Of a stretch of DNA of 54,445 bases, positions 43,030 to 52,453 are shown in pieces. Within the stretch, counting starts at the first letter, position 1. Each line of letters begins with the position of its first letter. Position numbers and translations under genes: made by a program. The DNA comes from Spirochaetaceae bacterium. Lineage in GTDB: Bacteria; Spirochaetota; Spirochaetia; Treponematales; Treponemataceae. The notes under the pieces were generated by a model that was not told the DNA's origin, did no database searches, and worked only from the letters and a program-made list of their open reading frames with translations. Location: contig JAGBFB010000012.1 of NCBI GenBank assembly GCA_017936665.1, positions 1 to 54,445 of the forward strand, written 5' to 3'.

Positions 43030-44340
43030 ATGAAAATCAGATTTTTTTCATTATTTGATTATGTTTTATTAATTTGTGTACTACTTTTGACAATCATTGG
43101 TATATTTTTTATTTACTCTTCTGGTGTAAATTCACAAAAAGTACTTGTATCTAATGAATATATTAAACAAATATTTTGGGGTGTTTCTGGAATTGTTCTT
43201 ATTTTTGTTGTATCTTTAATTGACTATAGAAAGTTAAGACGAATTATCCCTTGGTTGTTTGTTGCATTAATATTAGTATTAATTTATACAAAATTATTTG
43301 GTAGATATGTAAACGGAGCAAAAAGCTGGATTGGAATTGGTGGATTTGGAATTCAGCCATCAGAATTTGGTAAAATAATCTTTATTTTATTTTTAGCTTG
43401 GTATTTAGAAAAATCAGAAAATACAGAACCTAAAAAAAGATTTTTAATTTCCCTTTGCATTATGTTGGTTCCAATGGGATTGATTTTATTGCAACCAGAC
43501 TTAGGAACTGCAACCGTTTATATTCCAATATTTTTATTAATGTGTTATTTAGCTGGAATTCCATTAAGATTTTTGATGTTATTCTTTGCTACTGGTATGT
43601 TGACTGTAATTATTACTGTTTTACCGATTTGGGAATCAGAAATTGTTCAAAAAGATGTTACTTTAGTAAACTTAATTACAGAACCTAAGTTAAGATTGTT
43701 TCTTATTGCAGTTTCAAGTGCCATAACAGTTTTAAGTCTTTTTGGTTCAATCTTTTTTAAGAAAAAATATTACTATTGGATTGCATATACTTTTACAATA
43801 ATTACACTTGCTTTGGTTTTATCAATTGGGGCAGGGAAGGTTTTAAAAGATTATCAAATTAAACGTTTGATTGTATTTTTAGACCCACAAACTGATCCTT
43901 TAGGTTCAGGATGGAATATTATTCAATCACAAATTGCTATTGGTTCTGGAAATATTTTTGGTCAAGGTTTTTTACAAGGAACTCAGAGCCATTACCGTTT
44001 TTTACCACAACAAAGTACCGACTTTATTTTTAGTATCTTATCCGAAGAACTTGGCTTTTTTGGTGGTTTATTGGTTTTTGGTTTATATTTAGTTATTATT
44101 TTACGTGGATTTTCTGTAATTAGAACTACAACAGATGTTTTTGGTTGTTATATAGCAAGTGGCGTTTGCGCAATGATTTTTTATCACTTTATCGTAAATG
44201 TTGGAATGGTTATGGGAATTATGCCAATTACAGGTATTCCTTTGTTGTTTTTATCTTACGGTGGTTCTTCATTATGGACAGCCATGATTTCTATAGGTTT
44301 GTTAGAATCTGTAAAATTACGCCGATTAGATTTCCATTAG
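43030..44340 (+). CDS. rodA: SEDS-family glycosyltransferase RodA
   Basis: 436 residues with about 10-12 membrane helices. The family marks are 'NGAKSWIGIGGFGIQPSEFG', 'LILLQPDLGTATVYIPIFLL', 'SHYRFLPQQSTDFIFSILSE' and 'MGIMPITGIPLLFLSYGGSS'. RodA polymerises lipid II for the elongasome with PBP2. It is longer than typical RodA (~370-400); the extra part is a hydrophobic and basic stretch around residues 200-275 that adds membrane segments. TAGGAG precedes the start. Confidence 0.94.
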   Translation: MKIRFFSLFDYVLLICVLLLTIIGIFFIYSSGVNSQKVLVSNEYIKQIFWGVSGIVLIFVVSLIDYRKLRRIIPWLFVALILVLIYTKLFGRYVNGAKSWIGIGGFGIQPSEFGKIIFILFLAWYLEKSENTEPKKRFLISLCIMLVPMGLILLQPDLGTATVYIPIFLLMCYLAGIPLRFLMLFFATGMLTVIITVLPIWESEIVQKDVTLVNLITEPKLRLFLIAVSSAITVLSLFGSIFFKKKYYYWIAYTFTIITLALVLSIGAGKVLKDYQIKRLIVFLDPQTDPLGSGWNIIQSQIAIGSGNIFGQGFLQGTQSHYRFLPQQSTDFIFSILSEELGFFGGLLVFGLYLVIILRGFSVIRTTTDVFGCYIASGVCAMIFYHFIVNVGMVMGIMPITGIPLLFLSYGGSSLWTAMISIGLLESVKLRRLDFH

Positions 44341-44374
44341 GATTTAGTTGAAAAACGATTGTGTGGAGATAAAA

Positions 44375-45478
44375 ATGAAAAAAAAATTTTATCTATGTAT
44401 TTTATTTTTAGTAACTTCGTTATTATATTCATTACCTTATACTCACTATACTTCGGATTATTTGCGAATTAGAAATGACTATAATCTTAATTCCCAAATA
44501 ATTACAGTATTAGAACCAAATATGGGAGTAGAAATCATTGCAAAAGGTAAGAAAGAAACTATTGATGGAATTAAATCTAATTGGGTAAAAGTTATTGCAG
44601 CAAATGGTTATTCTGGATGGTGTTTTGCAGGATATTTAAAACCTATTGAAAAAGATGTTTCTGAAATCCTTGCTAAAGAAGTTGAAAAAGTTAAAGCTGG
44701 GGCTTATTCAAACAATTATTCATTAAGTAATTTAAAAAATATTAGTTCGATTTTGGAATTTCAAGGAAGTGAAGGATATTATATTCAACAGCAGAGTAGA
44801 GGATTTCAAAATTCCGGCCGTGCCCCCGAAATTTTACAACTTGTTATTGATAATGAAAAAGTTTTTGTAAAAGAAATTGATATTGTAAACGGTGAAATTT
44901 TAACATTAAAAGGAAATGAATTTGTTTTTAATGGAAAAACTTTTGCTCATAATAAATCAAATATAAAAATAAATGATAAAAATCAAATTAATATTTTCTA
45001 TCTTGAAAATGTTCCTGAAAATCAATGGTTAGGAACTTATGAATATGATAAACCTTATACAAAAGTACCTAATATCAATTATAATCAGTTGGTAAATCAA
45101 ACAACTGATGTTTTAAAAAATTTTGCTGGTGTGTATAAATTTGATTCATTTAAAATAATCAAAAATGAAAATTATATTTTTCCTAGTTTGAATGTTCAAA
45201 ATTCCAAAATTGATATTACTTATAACGATATAAAAAAATGTTTATCAGTTAAATATAGTAATTTATCTAATATTGTTGTTAAAGAAAATTCTAGAAATTG
45301 GACTTTAGATTTTATTGAAACTTCTTCAAATGAACCTTTTTTCTGGACTTACGGCGAAGGTGTTGGTTTTAAAGAACGAAAATTTTGGTTCTATAAAGGT
45401 GGAATAGCAGTATCATATGAAGAAGAGAAATCTGAAAGTTATGTAAAATGCGTTGTTTTTCTAAAGAAGGTTGAATAG
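44375..45478 (+). CDS. Secreted SH3b-domain protein
   Basis: About 367 residues. A signal peptide ends near 'LLYS-LPYT' (residue ~21). Residues ~25-90 are a bacterial SH3 domain: 'SDYLRIRNDYNLNSQIITVL', 'NWVKVIAANGYSGWCFAGYL'. The rest (~100-365) is beta-rich without a recognised motif and ends in a lysine-rich strand. SH3b domains often bind peptidoglycan peptides. The start at 44375 was chosen for TGTGGAGA upstream and because it puts the signal peptide first. It lies 34 bases after rodA. Confidence 0.78.
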   Translation: MKKKFYLCILFLVTSLLYSLPYTHYTSDYLRIRNDYNLNSQIITVLEPNMGVEIIAKGKKETIDGIKSNWVKVIAANGYSGWCFAGYLKPIEKDVSEILAKEVEKVKAGAYSNNYSLSNLKNISSILEFQGSEGYYIQQQSRGFQNSGRAPEILQLVIDNEKVFVKEIDIVNGEILTLKGNEFVFNGKTFAHNKSNIKINDKNQINIFYLENVPENQWLGTYEYDKPYTKVPNINYNQLVNQTTDVLKNFAGVYKFDSFKIIKNENYIFPSLNVQNSKIDITYNDIKKCLSVKYSNLSNIVVKENSRNWTLDFIETSSNEPFFWTYGEGVGFKERKFWFYKGGIAVSYEEEKSESYVKCVVFLKKVE

Positions 45479-45510
45479 AGTAGTTAAATTTATAAAATTT
45501 AGGAGTAAAA

Positions 45511-46365
45511 ATGAAAAAGAATGTATTTATTTTATTAATTTTATTTATATTTATAAATTGTTTTGCAACTGAAAATGTCCTTGTTTCTACATTCAGTAAG
45601 GGACCAATGGATGGATATTCTTGGCGACAAAGACAAATTAATTATGATATAACTGATACTAATTTATCCAAAGAAAAGTTAATTTCAACAATATGGCGAA
45701 TGAATTTTGAAATAAATCCATATGCTGTTTTAGTTTTTTATACTGATGATGTTTTTAGAATTGGAACAACAACAGCTGGTAAATCAATAGAAGGAAAATA
45801 TAAAATTGAAAATGGAAAATTAATTCTATTTAATTACAATCACGATGATAAAAACGGAGTTGGTTATACACTAACAGGAGATGAGTGCATTTGTACAATT
45901 AATTTTTCATCTGAACATTTTATTTACAAACATGAACTAGAAATTCAAGGTGTAAAATATTTTCCTGATGGAAGTGAAAAAGGATATGGGGAATCGGCGA
46001 AAATAAATGGTATAACTGTAAATACTATTATGAAAAATTATGTTTTTAACGATACTGTAAAATTTAGAAGTGAACCGAATTTATCTTCTGATTTAATTCT
46101 AGTAGGTTTATACAATGAATTAACGAATGGAAAACTTTATAGTTACTCATTTAAGAAAGGAACCGTAGTTCATGTATTAGCAGAATTACCTCAAAAAGAA
46201 ACTATTGCCGGTGATACAGGTTCCTGGTGTTATATAAGAGTAAACGACGGATGCGGCGGAAATCAATTTGGATGGGTTTTCGGAGCTTACTTTGATGAAT
46301 ATGACAATAGTAAACAGAAGGAATATTCATTAGAATTACAAAAAGAATTAAATGCGATAAAATAA
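45511..46365 (+). CDS. Secreted or lipid-anchored SH3b-like protein
   Basis: 284 residues. The N-terminal hydrophobic segment ends 'IFINC-FATE'; Cys16 could be a loose spirochaetal lipobox, or cleavage may follow FA. Residues ~60-135 form a lipocalin-like strand-rich region ('YAVLVFYTDDVFRIGT', 'SIEGKYKIENGKLILFNYN'). Residues ~175-270 are SH3-like ('VKFRSEPNLSSDLILVGLY' and 'CYIRVNDGCGGNQFGWVFGA'). GGAG precedes the start. Probably paired with the preceding SH3b gene. No exact function can be given. Confidence 0.72.
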   Translation: MKKNVFILLILFIFINCFATENVLVSTFSKGPMDGYSWRQRQINYDITDTNLSKEKLISTIWRMNFEINPYAVLVFYTDDVFRIGTTTAGKSIEGKYKIENGKLILFNYNHDDKNGVGYTLTGDECICTINFSSEHFIYKHELEIQGVKYFPDGSEKGYGESAKINGITVNTIMKNYVFNDTVKFRSEPNLSSDLILVGLYNELTNGKLYSYSFKKGTVVHVLAELPQKETIAGDTGSWCYIRVNDGCGGNQFGWVFGAYFDEYDNSKQKEYSLELQKELNAIK

Positions 46366-46519
46366 TAGAACTTTCACTTATGACGCTTATTTTATGAACA
46401 TATTTTGTATTATGGTAGACAGAATATACATTATGGGTAGTAAGGTGTTAAGGTAAATTTATGTTGATGTTGTAATAAAAAAAGGTATTTATAACATTTA
46501 ATTATACACTACCAAAACA

Positions 46520-46548
46520 TTGACTTTTGACAAAAAAAGACTTAAAAT
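46520..46548 (+). promoter_or_regulatory. sigma70-like promoter of the foreign-looking lipoprotein gene
   Basis: TTGACT at 46520-46525, a 17-base spacer, and TAAAAT at 46543-46548. The expected start is near 46555, just before ATG 46556. The ~150 bases upstream hold no gene. Confidence 0.55.
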
Positions 46549-46555
46549 TTTAGTC

Positions 46556-47563
46556 ATGGTAAAATTTAACAAGATGAAAGAAATTTTTAACAAATTGGCA
46601 TTGGTAACAATGCTTGCGGGCAGCGTGTTAAGTTTCAACAGCTGCGGCGGCAACGAAGCTGGACGAATCCACGGCGGCAACCCGGTTGAAGAAATTAAAG
46701 ATCAATGCGTCCATTGTGATGACGAAAAAATTGATAACACCTGTGTTGATGGTTCCGAATGCGGGGGCAAAGAAATCAGCGCATCAGATATCGAAACCAT
46801 TGGCAATTACAAATTCCCTAATTTTCCGGAAGAAACCGGCATAATTGACCAACAAGCTGCAACCATTTTAAACAACGCAAAAAGTTATATGAATGTTATC
46901 TTGGGTGATTTAAATGAATCATTAAAAGGCAATACTGAAGCTCAAGCATACTTCGCTGATTACATTAACAACTTAAAAAGTATTCAATATAAACGAGATA
47001 ATACTACTGGTATTGACCCAGTAATTAACCAACTTAACCGTTTCCACAAAACAATTTTTGTGGAAATTGTTAAAAACATTAATGACCCACTTAACCAAGA
47101 TCGTTTTATTCGATATAATGAGGCATTCGATACTAAAGGTTATAAAGATGGATATGGATCTAATTTTATTAATGATGCTGTTGAAACATACGAAACGCAA
47201 AAATCAGAAGTAATTCGAAAATGGGCAGGTATGCACCGTGTCACTGGAACTACACAACTCTTTGATATTGAAGTAGATATGAATAGTGGTTACGAAGAAA
47301 TTTCGCAATATATGTATCGTTCACTTGAAGAAGCTGCAGCTAATATCGGTCATGGTGTAACCGCAAAACATTTATCTATTATTAAAAGCGGATCAAATAT
47401 CATCAAATACCTAGACGCAAAACACGATCTTCATGCACAAGCTTTACATAGTATGAGTTCTTGCGTATCTCTTGAAAGCCAAGGTACCATTGTTAATGCC
47501 ATGGATGAAGTAAAATCACCGCTAACCCAAACCAATATGATGATGAACGAACGGTCATTATAA
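46556..47563 (+). CDS. Putative lipoprotein of foreign composition, unknown
   Basis: About 335 residues from ATG 46556 (ATG 46574 is the alternative). The signal ends at lipobox 'LSFNSC' with a mature start CGGNEAGR, then a cysteine-rich stretch 'CVHCDDEKIDNTC' and 'GSECGG'. The remaining ~230 residues are helical, without a known motif. Codon use differs from neighbours: the first 300 bases contain many GGC, AAC, ACC and GCG codons and are visibly richer in G+C than any adjacent gene. This suggests recent gain by transfer. No ribosome site precedes either start. It ends before a clean terminator, so it is a single-gene unit. Confidence 0.7.
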   Translation: MVKFNKMKEIFNKLALVTMLAGSVLSFNSCGGNEAGRIHGGNPVEEIKDQCVHCDDEKIDNTCVDGSECGGKEISASDIETIGNYKFPNFPEETGIIDQQAATILNNAKSYMNVILGDLNESLKGNTEAQAYFADYINNLKSIQYKRDNTTGIDPVINQLNRFHKTIFVEIVKNINDPLNQDRFIRYNEAFDTKGYKDGYGSNFINDAVETYETQKSEVIRKWAGMHRVTGTTQLFDIEVDMNSGYEEISQYMYRSLEEAAANIGHGVTAKHLSIIKSGSNIIKYLDAKHDLHAQALHSMSSCVSLESQGTIVNAMDEVKSPLTQTNMMMNERSL

Positions 47564-47577
47564 TTTTATTAGATTAT

Positions 47578-47612
47578 AAAAAAAAGTTAGGTCGTATGCC
47601 TAACTTTTTTTA
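47578..47612 (+). terminator. Terminator after the foreign-looking lipoprotein gene
   Basis: AAAAAAGTTAGG and CCTAACTTTTTT around a seven-base loop TCGTATG, with A- and T-runs on both sides; it can also act on the convergent operon. Confidence 0.88.
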
Positions 47613-47668
47613 TTACTCTTCAAATCCATATGCCCTTGCACGCTTGTGTTTAATTTACATATATTCCA

Positions 47669-48538
47669 CTACTCTACTATCCTATTCACTGTCCATTGGG
47701 AAATTTTAAAAATTAGATTTTCTTGTGTTTTTACGTAATATTCGTTGTTAAAATAATATACAGAAAAACTAGCTGAGGTATTGTTTCCTAGTTCTAGATT
47801 TACTTTTGTTATTGGTTTTTCTTGTGTAAGATTTTCATATAAGTTTAATTGTAAATCTTCGCTACGTAATAACAAAATTTGATTTAGTTTTTTGTAAAAT
47901 GAATCATTGTTGTTAGTTGTTTTTGTGTAAAAATTTGTTTTATTTGTAATAAAGTTTTCTATTTTAATTTCTTGAACTGTATCATAATTATTTGTAATTT
48001 CTCCTGGAAAAAATTCCTTACGGATAAAAAATGTGTAATCCTTATTTAGAAATTCTGTATAAATGTTTTCTGTTTGATAAACTTCATTATTTTTTAGATT
48101 TATAACTTCAATTTTTGTATTTGTAAAATCTGTTAATCCAAAACCAATGGATGAAATTTCTTTATACTGAAAACTTTCTGAAGATGTATAAAAAAGTAGA
48201 CTGTTATTGTACTTTCTATCGATTTTTTTATTTTTACTGTATTCTTTTTTATACAATTTAATAACTTTTGTAAGGTTTGATATTAAATCGTTTATTTTTT
48301 TATTATCTGCTGGGTAATAATTGTTATTTATTTCTACTTTCCATAAGTTTGCTTTTTTTATCAAATTAAAATTATTAAAAGTGATTTTTGAAATTTCTGA
48401 TTTATATTTTGGATTTACCAATGCTGTAGATATATACTTATTTGAACTATTTTTGTATTTTAAATTATTTAACCCTACTACAAAAATAATAACTAAAATT
48501 GTTAAGATTATAGAAAGACATAAATTTTTTTTGTTCAT
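47669..48538 (-). CDS. DUF4340-like membrane-anchored protein of a Gld-type ABC system
   Basis: 289 residues. One N-terminal membrane helix (about 7-25), then an outside domain rich in Lys, Asn and Tyr with paired strands ('KKANLWKVEINNNYYPADNK' and later 'FSVYYFNNEYYVKTQENLIF'). This layout and position, right after a GldFG-like permease, match DUF4340 proteins that accompany such exporters. The pattern 'W.V.....YPAD...I..L...L' is the best clue. Function unknown. Its start overlaps the permease stop by four bases. Confidence 0.65.
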   Translation of the reverse strand: MNKKNLCLSIILTILVIIFVVGLNNLKYKNSSNKYISTALVNPKYKSEISKITFNNFNLIKKANLWKVEINNNYYPADNKKINDLISNLTKVIKLYKKEYSKNKKIDRKYNNSLLFYTSSESFQYKEISSIGFGLTDFTNTKIEVINLKNNEVYQTENIYTEFLNKDYTFFIRKEFFPGEITNNYDTVQEIKIENFITNKTNFYTKTTNNNDSFYKKLNQILLLRSEDLQLNLYENLTQEKPITKVNLELGNNTSASFSVYYFNNEYYVKTQENLIFKISQWTVNRIVE

Positions 48539-50742
48539 ATTTTTTTCTTCCGATTATAGATTTTAGTAATGACAAGTACACAAATAATTATTATTACAGG
48601 AATAAATATTGTTAAAAATATTGTTAAAACGCTTAAATATGCTAATTGTGAAATATTAGAAATTTTTGTAAAAGCGTAATTCTCTGTTGTTTTATTTTTT
48701 AATTCAATCAAAAAATCTTTCTGTGTGAGGTTTAATAATAAATCACTTGTAAAATTTAGATTTTCTATATTGTTTGTGTAATTTATCATTTTTGATGTAA
48801 AATATTGATCGCTAATTAAAATAAATTTGTTTTTTACACTTTTAGAATTGTATTTTCCTGCAAATTCTCCATTAAATTCGCATGCTAAAATATATTCTCC
48901 TTGGCTACTAATTTGAGGTTGAAGATTTTTTTCGTTTAGAGGGCTTGTGTTTATAAAATTTCCATCTGTTGTGTATATATTTTTTAACCAGCTTAATTCA
49001 CTGCTTTTTTGTAAAATTTTTGCACTAAAATCTTTGTTTTGATATGTAATTGGACTTGGCCAATAAAAAATTCCATTTTGTGTTTTTATCCAGAAAGGAT
49101 ATTCTAATGTTTGATAATCATCAGGATAATTTGAATTTTTAAGTGTAATTTCATAACAGGATTTATCTAAAACAAGATTATTTTCGATAAAAATTCCCCA
49201 CTGATTTATCATTTGTATAAAATAATCAGTTTCATTTTCATTATTGATAAACCAATCTGTATTTATATTTATATTATTAGGTGAAGTTGTGGTTAATAAT
49301 TTTCTTCCTCTAAAAAATTCACTTTCAAGTTGGATACAATCTTCTTCTTTTAAATTTGAAGTTCCAAGTAGCAGTACAGGAATTTCAATGTTAGTATTTT
49401 TCAGATCTGCAATTTTAATTTCAGTAAAAACGTTAAATCCTAAAAATTTAAGCCATTCTACAATATCAAAGTAATCATCTTGAATTGATAAATTGTTTCC
49501 TACAAGAACAATTACACTTTGACTCTGATTTGTTTCTAAAGCCAAAATATTTGAAGTTAACATATATTCAAGTTGATTTGTTGAATATGCAAAAGGAATG
49601 ATTTTATAGTTATTTTCAGTTTCTAAAATTATTGAAGAATACACTGATGCAGTTGTTTTATTTAGAGAATTTTCAGTTTCAATTTGTAAAGGAGTAATTT
49701 CAAAATTTTTTAGTTTAGATTTTATTTCGCTATTTTCGGTTACTTTTTCAAAGTACAAATTTATGTTGTTAGATAAATCGCTATATAGTTTTAGAAAGTC
49801 TTGAATTTCGTTTATTTGTGAATTTAAATTTGCTAATTCTGGAGAATATGCGTAAGTAATATTTATTGGAGTAGAAATATTTTTTATAATTTCTTCGGTT
49901 TGGTTTGTTAGAGAATATTTTTTTGATTTTGTAAAATCAATTTTTGTGTAAAATAATGTTGTATCAAAAAATAGAAAAATTAAAATTAATATTATTAAAA
50001 TTGATTGTCTTGAAATTTTTTTATCTTGTTGTTTTTGAAAATTTACTGATGATAAAAATATAAATAAGATGCTTAAAATTATATAAAATGAAAAATCTTT
50101 TGTGTTAAAAATTCCTTTTGATGCTGAATCATAATGCCAAGCAAACGAAATATTTTGTAATAGATTTAATAGAAATCCATCATTAATGTTTATGTATTTT
50201 GGAATTATATGAATACTATTAAAAATGAATAAAATTAATACTGTTAAAATTAAACTTGCAATTTTATTTTTAAATATTGTTTGTACAAATATTGAAAGTG
50301 AAATTACTAATAATCCGTAACTAAGTATAGAAAAATATCCAATAAAAAATTGTGCTAGTTCAATTTGTCCAAATAAATTTATTTGTATTGGGATTATTAT
50401 TGAAACTAAAATTGTAAAACTGTAGATGATAAATAAAGAAAGAAATTTAGCAAAGATTTTTGTTAAATCATTTACTGCAACTGAATTATAAAAGTTTTCA
50501 TTTTTAAATATATTAAAAGATAAACATGGTATTGCAATAATACAGATATAAGGAAAAATCGAAAAAAAGTATTTTAAATCGCAGGTTTGATTTGTAAAAA
50601 ATCCTGTAAAGATAAAAAAATATAAACCACAAATGATTGTTAATAAAATAAAGGAAATATATGTTGTACTTTGTTTTAGTAAAATTGATAATTCTCTTTT
50701 TAATAATGTGTTAAATCTATGTAGTTTTGTGCTATTGTACAT
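48535..50742 (-). CDS. Fused ABC permease/GldG-like auxiliary protein
   Basis: 735 residues in two parts. Residues ~1-250 carry six membrane helices of the ABC-2/GldF permease type ('LLKRELSILLKQSTTYISFI'). Residues ~265-690 match the GldG/ABC-type auxiliary domain outside the membrane: 'KKYSLTNQTEEIIKNISTPI', 'VIVLVGN', 'LLLGTSN'. A last helix sits near 705-730. In Bacteroidetes these are two genes, gldF and gldG; a fused form is typical of other phyla. It works with the ATPase encoded upstream, overlapping by 11 bases. The exported substrate is unknown. Confidence 0.8.
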   Translation of the reverse strand: MYNSTKLHRFNTLLKRELSILLKQSTTYISFILLTIICGLYFFIFTGFFTNQTCDLKYFFSIFPYICIIAIPCLSFNIFKNENFYNSVAVNDLTKIFAKFLSLFIIYSFTILVSIIIPIQINLFGQIELAQFFIGYFSILSYGLLVISLSIFVQTIFKNKIASLILTVLILFIFNSIHIIPKYININDGFLLNLLQNISFAWHYDSASKGIFNTKDFSFYIILSILFIFLSSVNFQKQQDKKISRQSILIILILIFLFFDTTLFYTKIDFTKSKKYSLTNQTEEIIKNISTPINITYAYSPELANLNSQINEIQDFLKLYSDLSNNINLYFEKVTENSEIKSKLKNFEITPLQIETENSLNKTTASVYSSIILETENNYKIIPFAYSTNQLEYMLTSNILALETNQSQSVIVLVGNNLSIQDDYFDIVEWLKFLGFNVFTEIKIADLKNTNIEIPVLLLGTSNLKEEDCIQLESEFFRGRKLLTTTSPNNININTDWFINNENETDYFIQMINQWGIFIENNLVLDKSCYEITLKNSNYPDDYQTLEYPFWIKTQNGIFYWPSPITYQNKDFSAKILQKSSELSWLKNIYTTDGNFINTSPLNEKNLQPQISSQGEYILACEFNGEFAGKYNSKSVKNKFILISDQYFTSKMINYTNNIENLNFTSDLLLNLTQKDFLIELKNKTTENYAFTKISNISQLAYLSVLTIFLTIFIPVIIIICVLVITKIYNRKKKI

Positions 50743-51499
50743 TTTTTTCTCCTGTATTTTTTACAAGTTTTAAAAATGCTTGTTCAATATTTTCTGTAGA
50801 ATTCTTTTTACAAATTTCTTCTTCCGTTCCTTGTACAACAATTTTACCTTTATTTAAAATAATTATTTTATCACAAAGTGCATCAATTTCTTGCATTAAA
50901 TGTGTTGATAAAATTATAGTTTTTTCTTGTTTTAAATTTATGATAAGTTGTCGTATTTCATTTATTTGAATTGGATCTAGTCCAGAAATTGGTTCGTCTA
51001 AAAGTAATATTTCTGGATTATTTGATAATGCTAAGGCAAAAGAAAGTCGTTGTTTATATCCTTTTGAAAGTGTTTTTATTTTTTTATTCAAAACTTCTGT
51101 TAAGTTGCATTGATTTATGATTTTTTCAAAATTATTTTTTGCTTCGATTTTATTTTGATTACAAATGTTTATTGCAAAAAGTAAAATTTCAAAAACAGTT
51201 TCTTCATCATAAAAAAAAGGTTGCTCGTGTACAAATCCAATTTTTTCTTTTAATAAAGTTGTATTATCTTTAAAAGTTGTTTCGTAAAGATTGGTTTTAT
51301 TGATAAAAATATTTCCCTCAGTTGGAGATAAATTTCCTGAAAGCATTTTTAAAAATGTAGACTTTCCTGCTCCGTTTACACCTAGCAATCCTGTTATTTC
51401 TCCAGAATTTATTGTGCAAGAAATATTTTTTATTGCATAAAATTTTTCTTTTGAATTGGGATCGTTGTATATTTTAGAAATATTATCAAACTGTATCAT
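50732..51499 (-). CDS. ABC transporter ATP-binding protein (GldA-like)
   Basis: 255 residues with all ABC motifs: Walker A 'GLLGVNGAGKSTFLKML', Q-loop 'GFVHEQPFF', signature 'LSKGYKQRLSFA', Walker B 'ILLLDEPISGLDP', and switch histidine 'LSTHLMQEI'. It powers the fused permease encoded next. The start lies one base after the rnz stop, so rnz, ATPase, permease and DUF4340-like gene probably form one transcript. Confidence 0.93.
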   Translation of the reverse strand: MIQFDNISKIYNDPNSKEKFYAIKNISCTINSGEITGLLGVNGAGKSTFLKMLSGNLSPTEGNIFINKTNLYETTFKDNTTLLKEKIGFVHEQPFFYDEETVFEILLFAINICNQNKIEAKNNFEKIINQCNLTEVLNKKIKTLSKGYKQRLSFALALSNNPEILLLDEPISGLDPIQINEIRQLIINLKQEKTIILSTHLMQEIDALCDKIIILNKGKIVVQGTEEEICKKNSTENIEQAFLKLVKNTGEKNVQ

Positions 51500-52426
51500 T
51501 TAGTCTTCATTAGGAATTTCAAAAGTCATTCTGTCTTTAGAAAGTATTGTTTCTGGAAAAATACTTTGTGCTTCTGTAAGTAATGGTTTTAAATCATAAT
51601 CATTGTAACGAGGACTGTAATGAATTAAAGCCATTTTTTTTACATTTGCATCTTTTGCAATTTGTGCAGCCTGACTTGAAGTCATGTGTTTTTTTTCTTT
51701 TGCTTGATCTTCAAATTCTTTTGTAAACATTCCTTCACAAAATAATAAATCTGAATTTGCAACTTCTTTTGCAATTGAATCTAAATACAATGTGTCTGTA
51801 ACATAACTTATTTTTCGGCCTTTTCTTTGTGGTCCTAAAACTTGTTCTGGTTTTACGATTGAGCCATCTTCTGCTTCTACTTCACAACCTGCTTGAAGTT
51901 TTGCCCAAAGTGGTCCACAAGGAACTTTGAGTTCTCTTGCCTTTTCTGGATGAAATTCCCCAGGTCGAGGTAATTCTTCTAAAGTATATCCTACGCAAGT
52001 TTTTGTATGTTCTAAAGGAAATGCTCTAATGCAAAATCCATCTCCTTCGTGACAAATACAAGGAGCAGTAATTTCTTTTACAATGATTGGATAATTGATG
52101 TACATATCTAAAACTTTTCGGCTAGATTCAATATATTCAGCAATTTTAGGAGGTCCATAAATGTAAAGTGGTTCATCCCTATCAACTTGAGATGATAACA
52201 TCAAAATTCCAGGAAGTCCTGTTACATGGTCAGCGTGTGTGTGTGAAACAAAAATAGCATTTATCTTTTTCCATTTTAGATTAAGTCTTCTTAATGAAAC
52301 TTGTGTGCCTTCTCCCCCATCAAATAAAAATAAATCTCCTTCTCGTCTAACTAAAACTGATGTTAAATGACGATAAGGCAAAGGCATCATTCCGCCACAA
52401 CCTAAAACAAATGCTTCTAAATTCAT
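51500..52426 (-). CDS. rnz: Ribonuclease Z (tRNA 3' endonuclease)
   Basis: 308 residues. The metal motif 'FVSHTHADHVTGLPGIL' (HxHxDH), 'SYVTDT', 'FCEGMF' and 'ALIHYSPRY' are those of RNase Z/ElaC. It cuts the 3' trailer from tRNA precursors that lack CCA, matching the three CCA-less tRNA genes here. The N-terminus 'MNLEAFVLGCGGMMPLP' is canonical. Divergent from the O-methyltransferase gene. Confidence 0.93.
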   Translation of the reverse strand: MNLEAFVLGCGGMMPLPYRHLTSVLVRREGDLFLFDGGEGTQVSLRRLNLKWKKINAIFVSHTHADHVTGLPGILMLSSQVDRDEPLYIYGPPKIAEYIESSRKVLDMYINYPIIVKEITAPCICHEGDGFCIRAFPLEHTKTCVGYTLEELPRPGEFHPEKARELKVPCGPLWAKLQAGCEVEAEDGSIVKPEQVLGPQRKGRKISYVTDTLYLDSIAKEVANSDLLFCEGMFTKEFEDQAKEKKHMTSSQAAQIAKDANVKKMALIHYSPRYNDYDLKPLLTEAQSIFPETILSKDRMTFEIPNED

Positions 52427-52453
52427 AATGAAAATATAACATAAATATTGATA

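Noticed and set aside
46498-46680. 60-codon minus-strand frame at the start of the foreign-looking gene
   Set aside because: Antisense to the signal-peptide region; no promoter or ribosome site.
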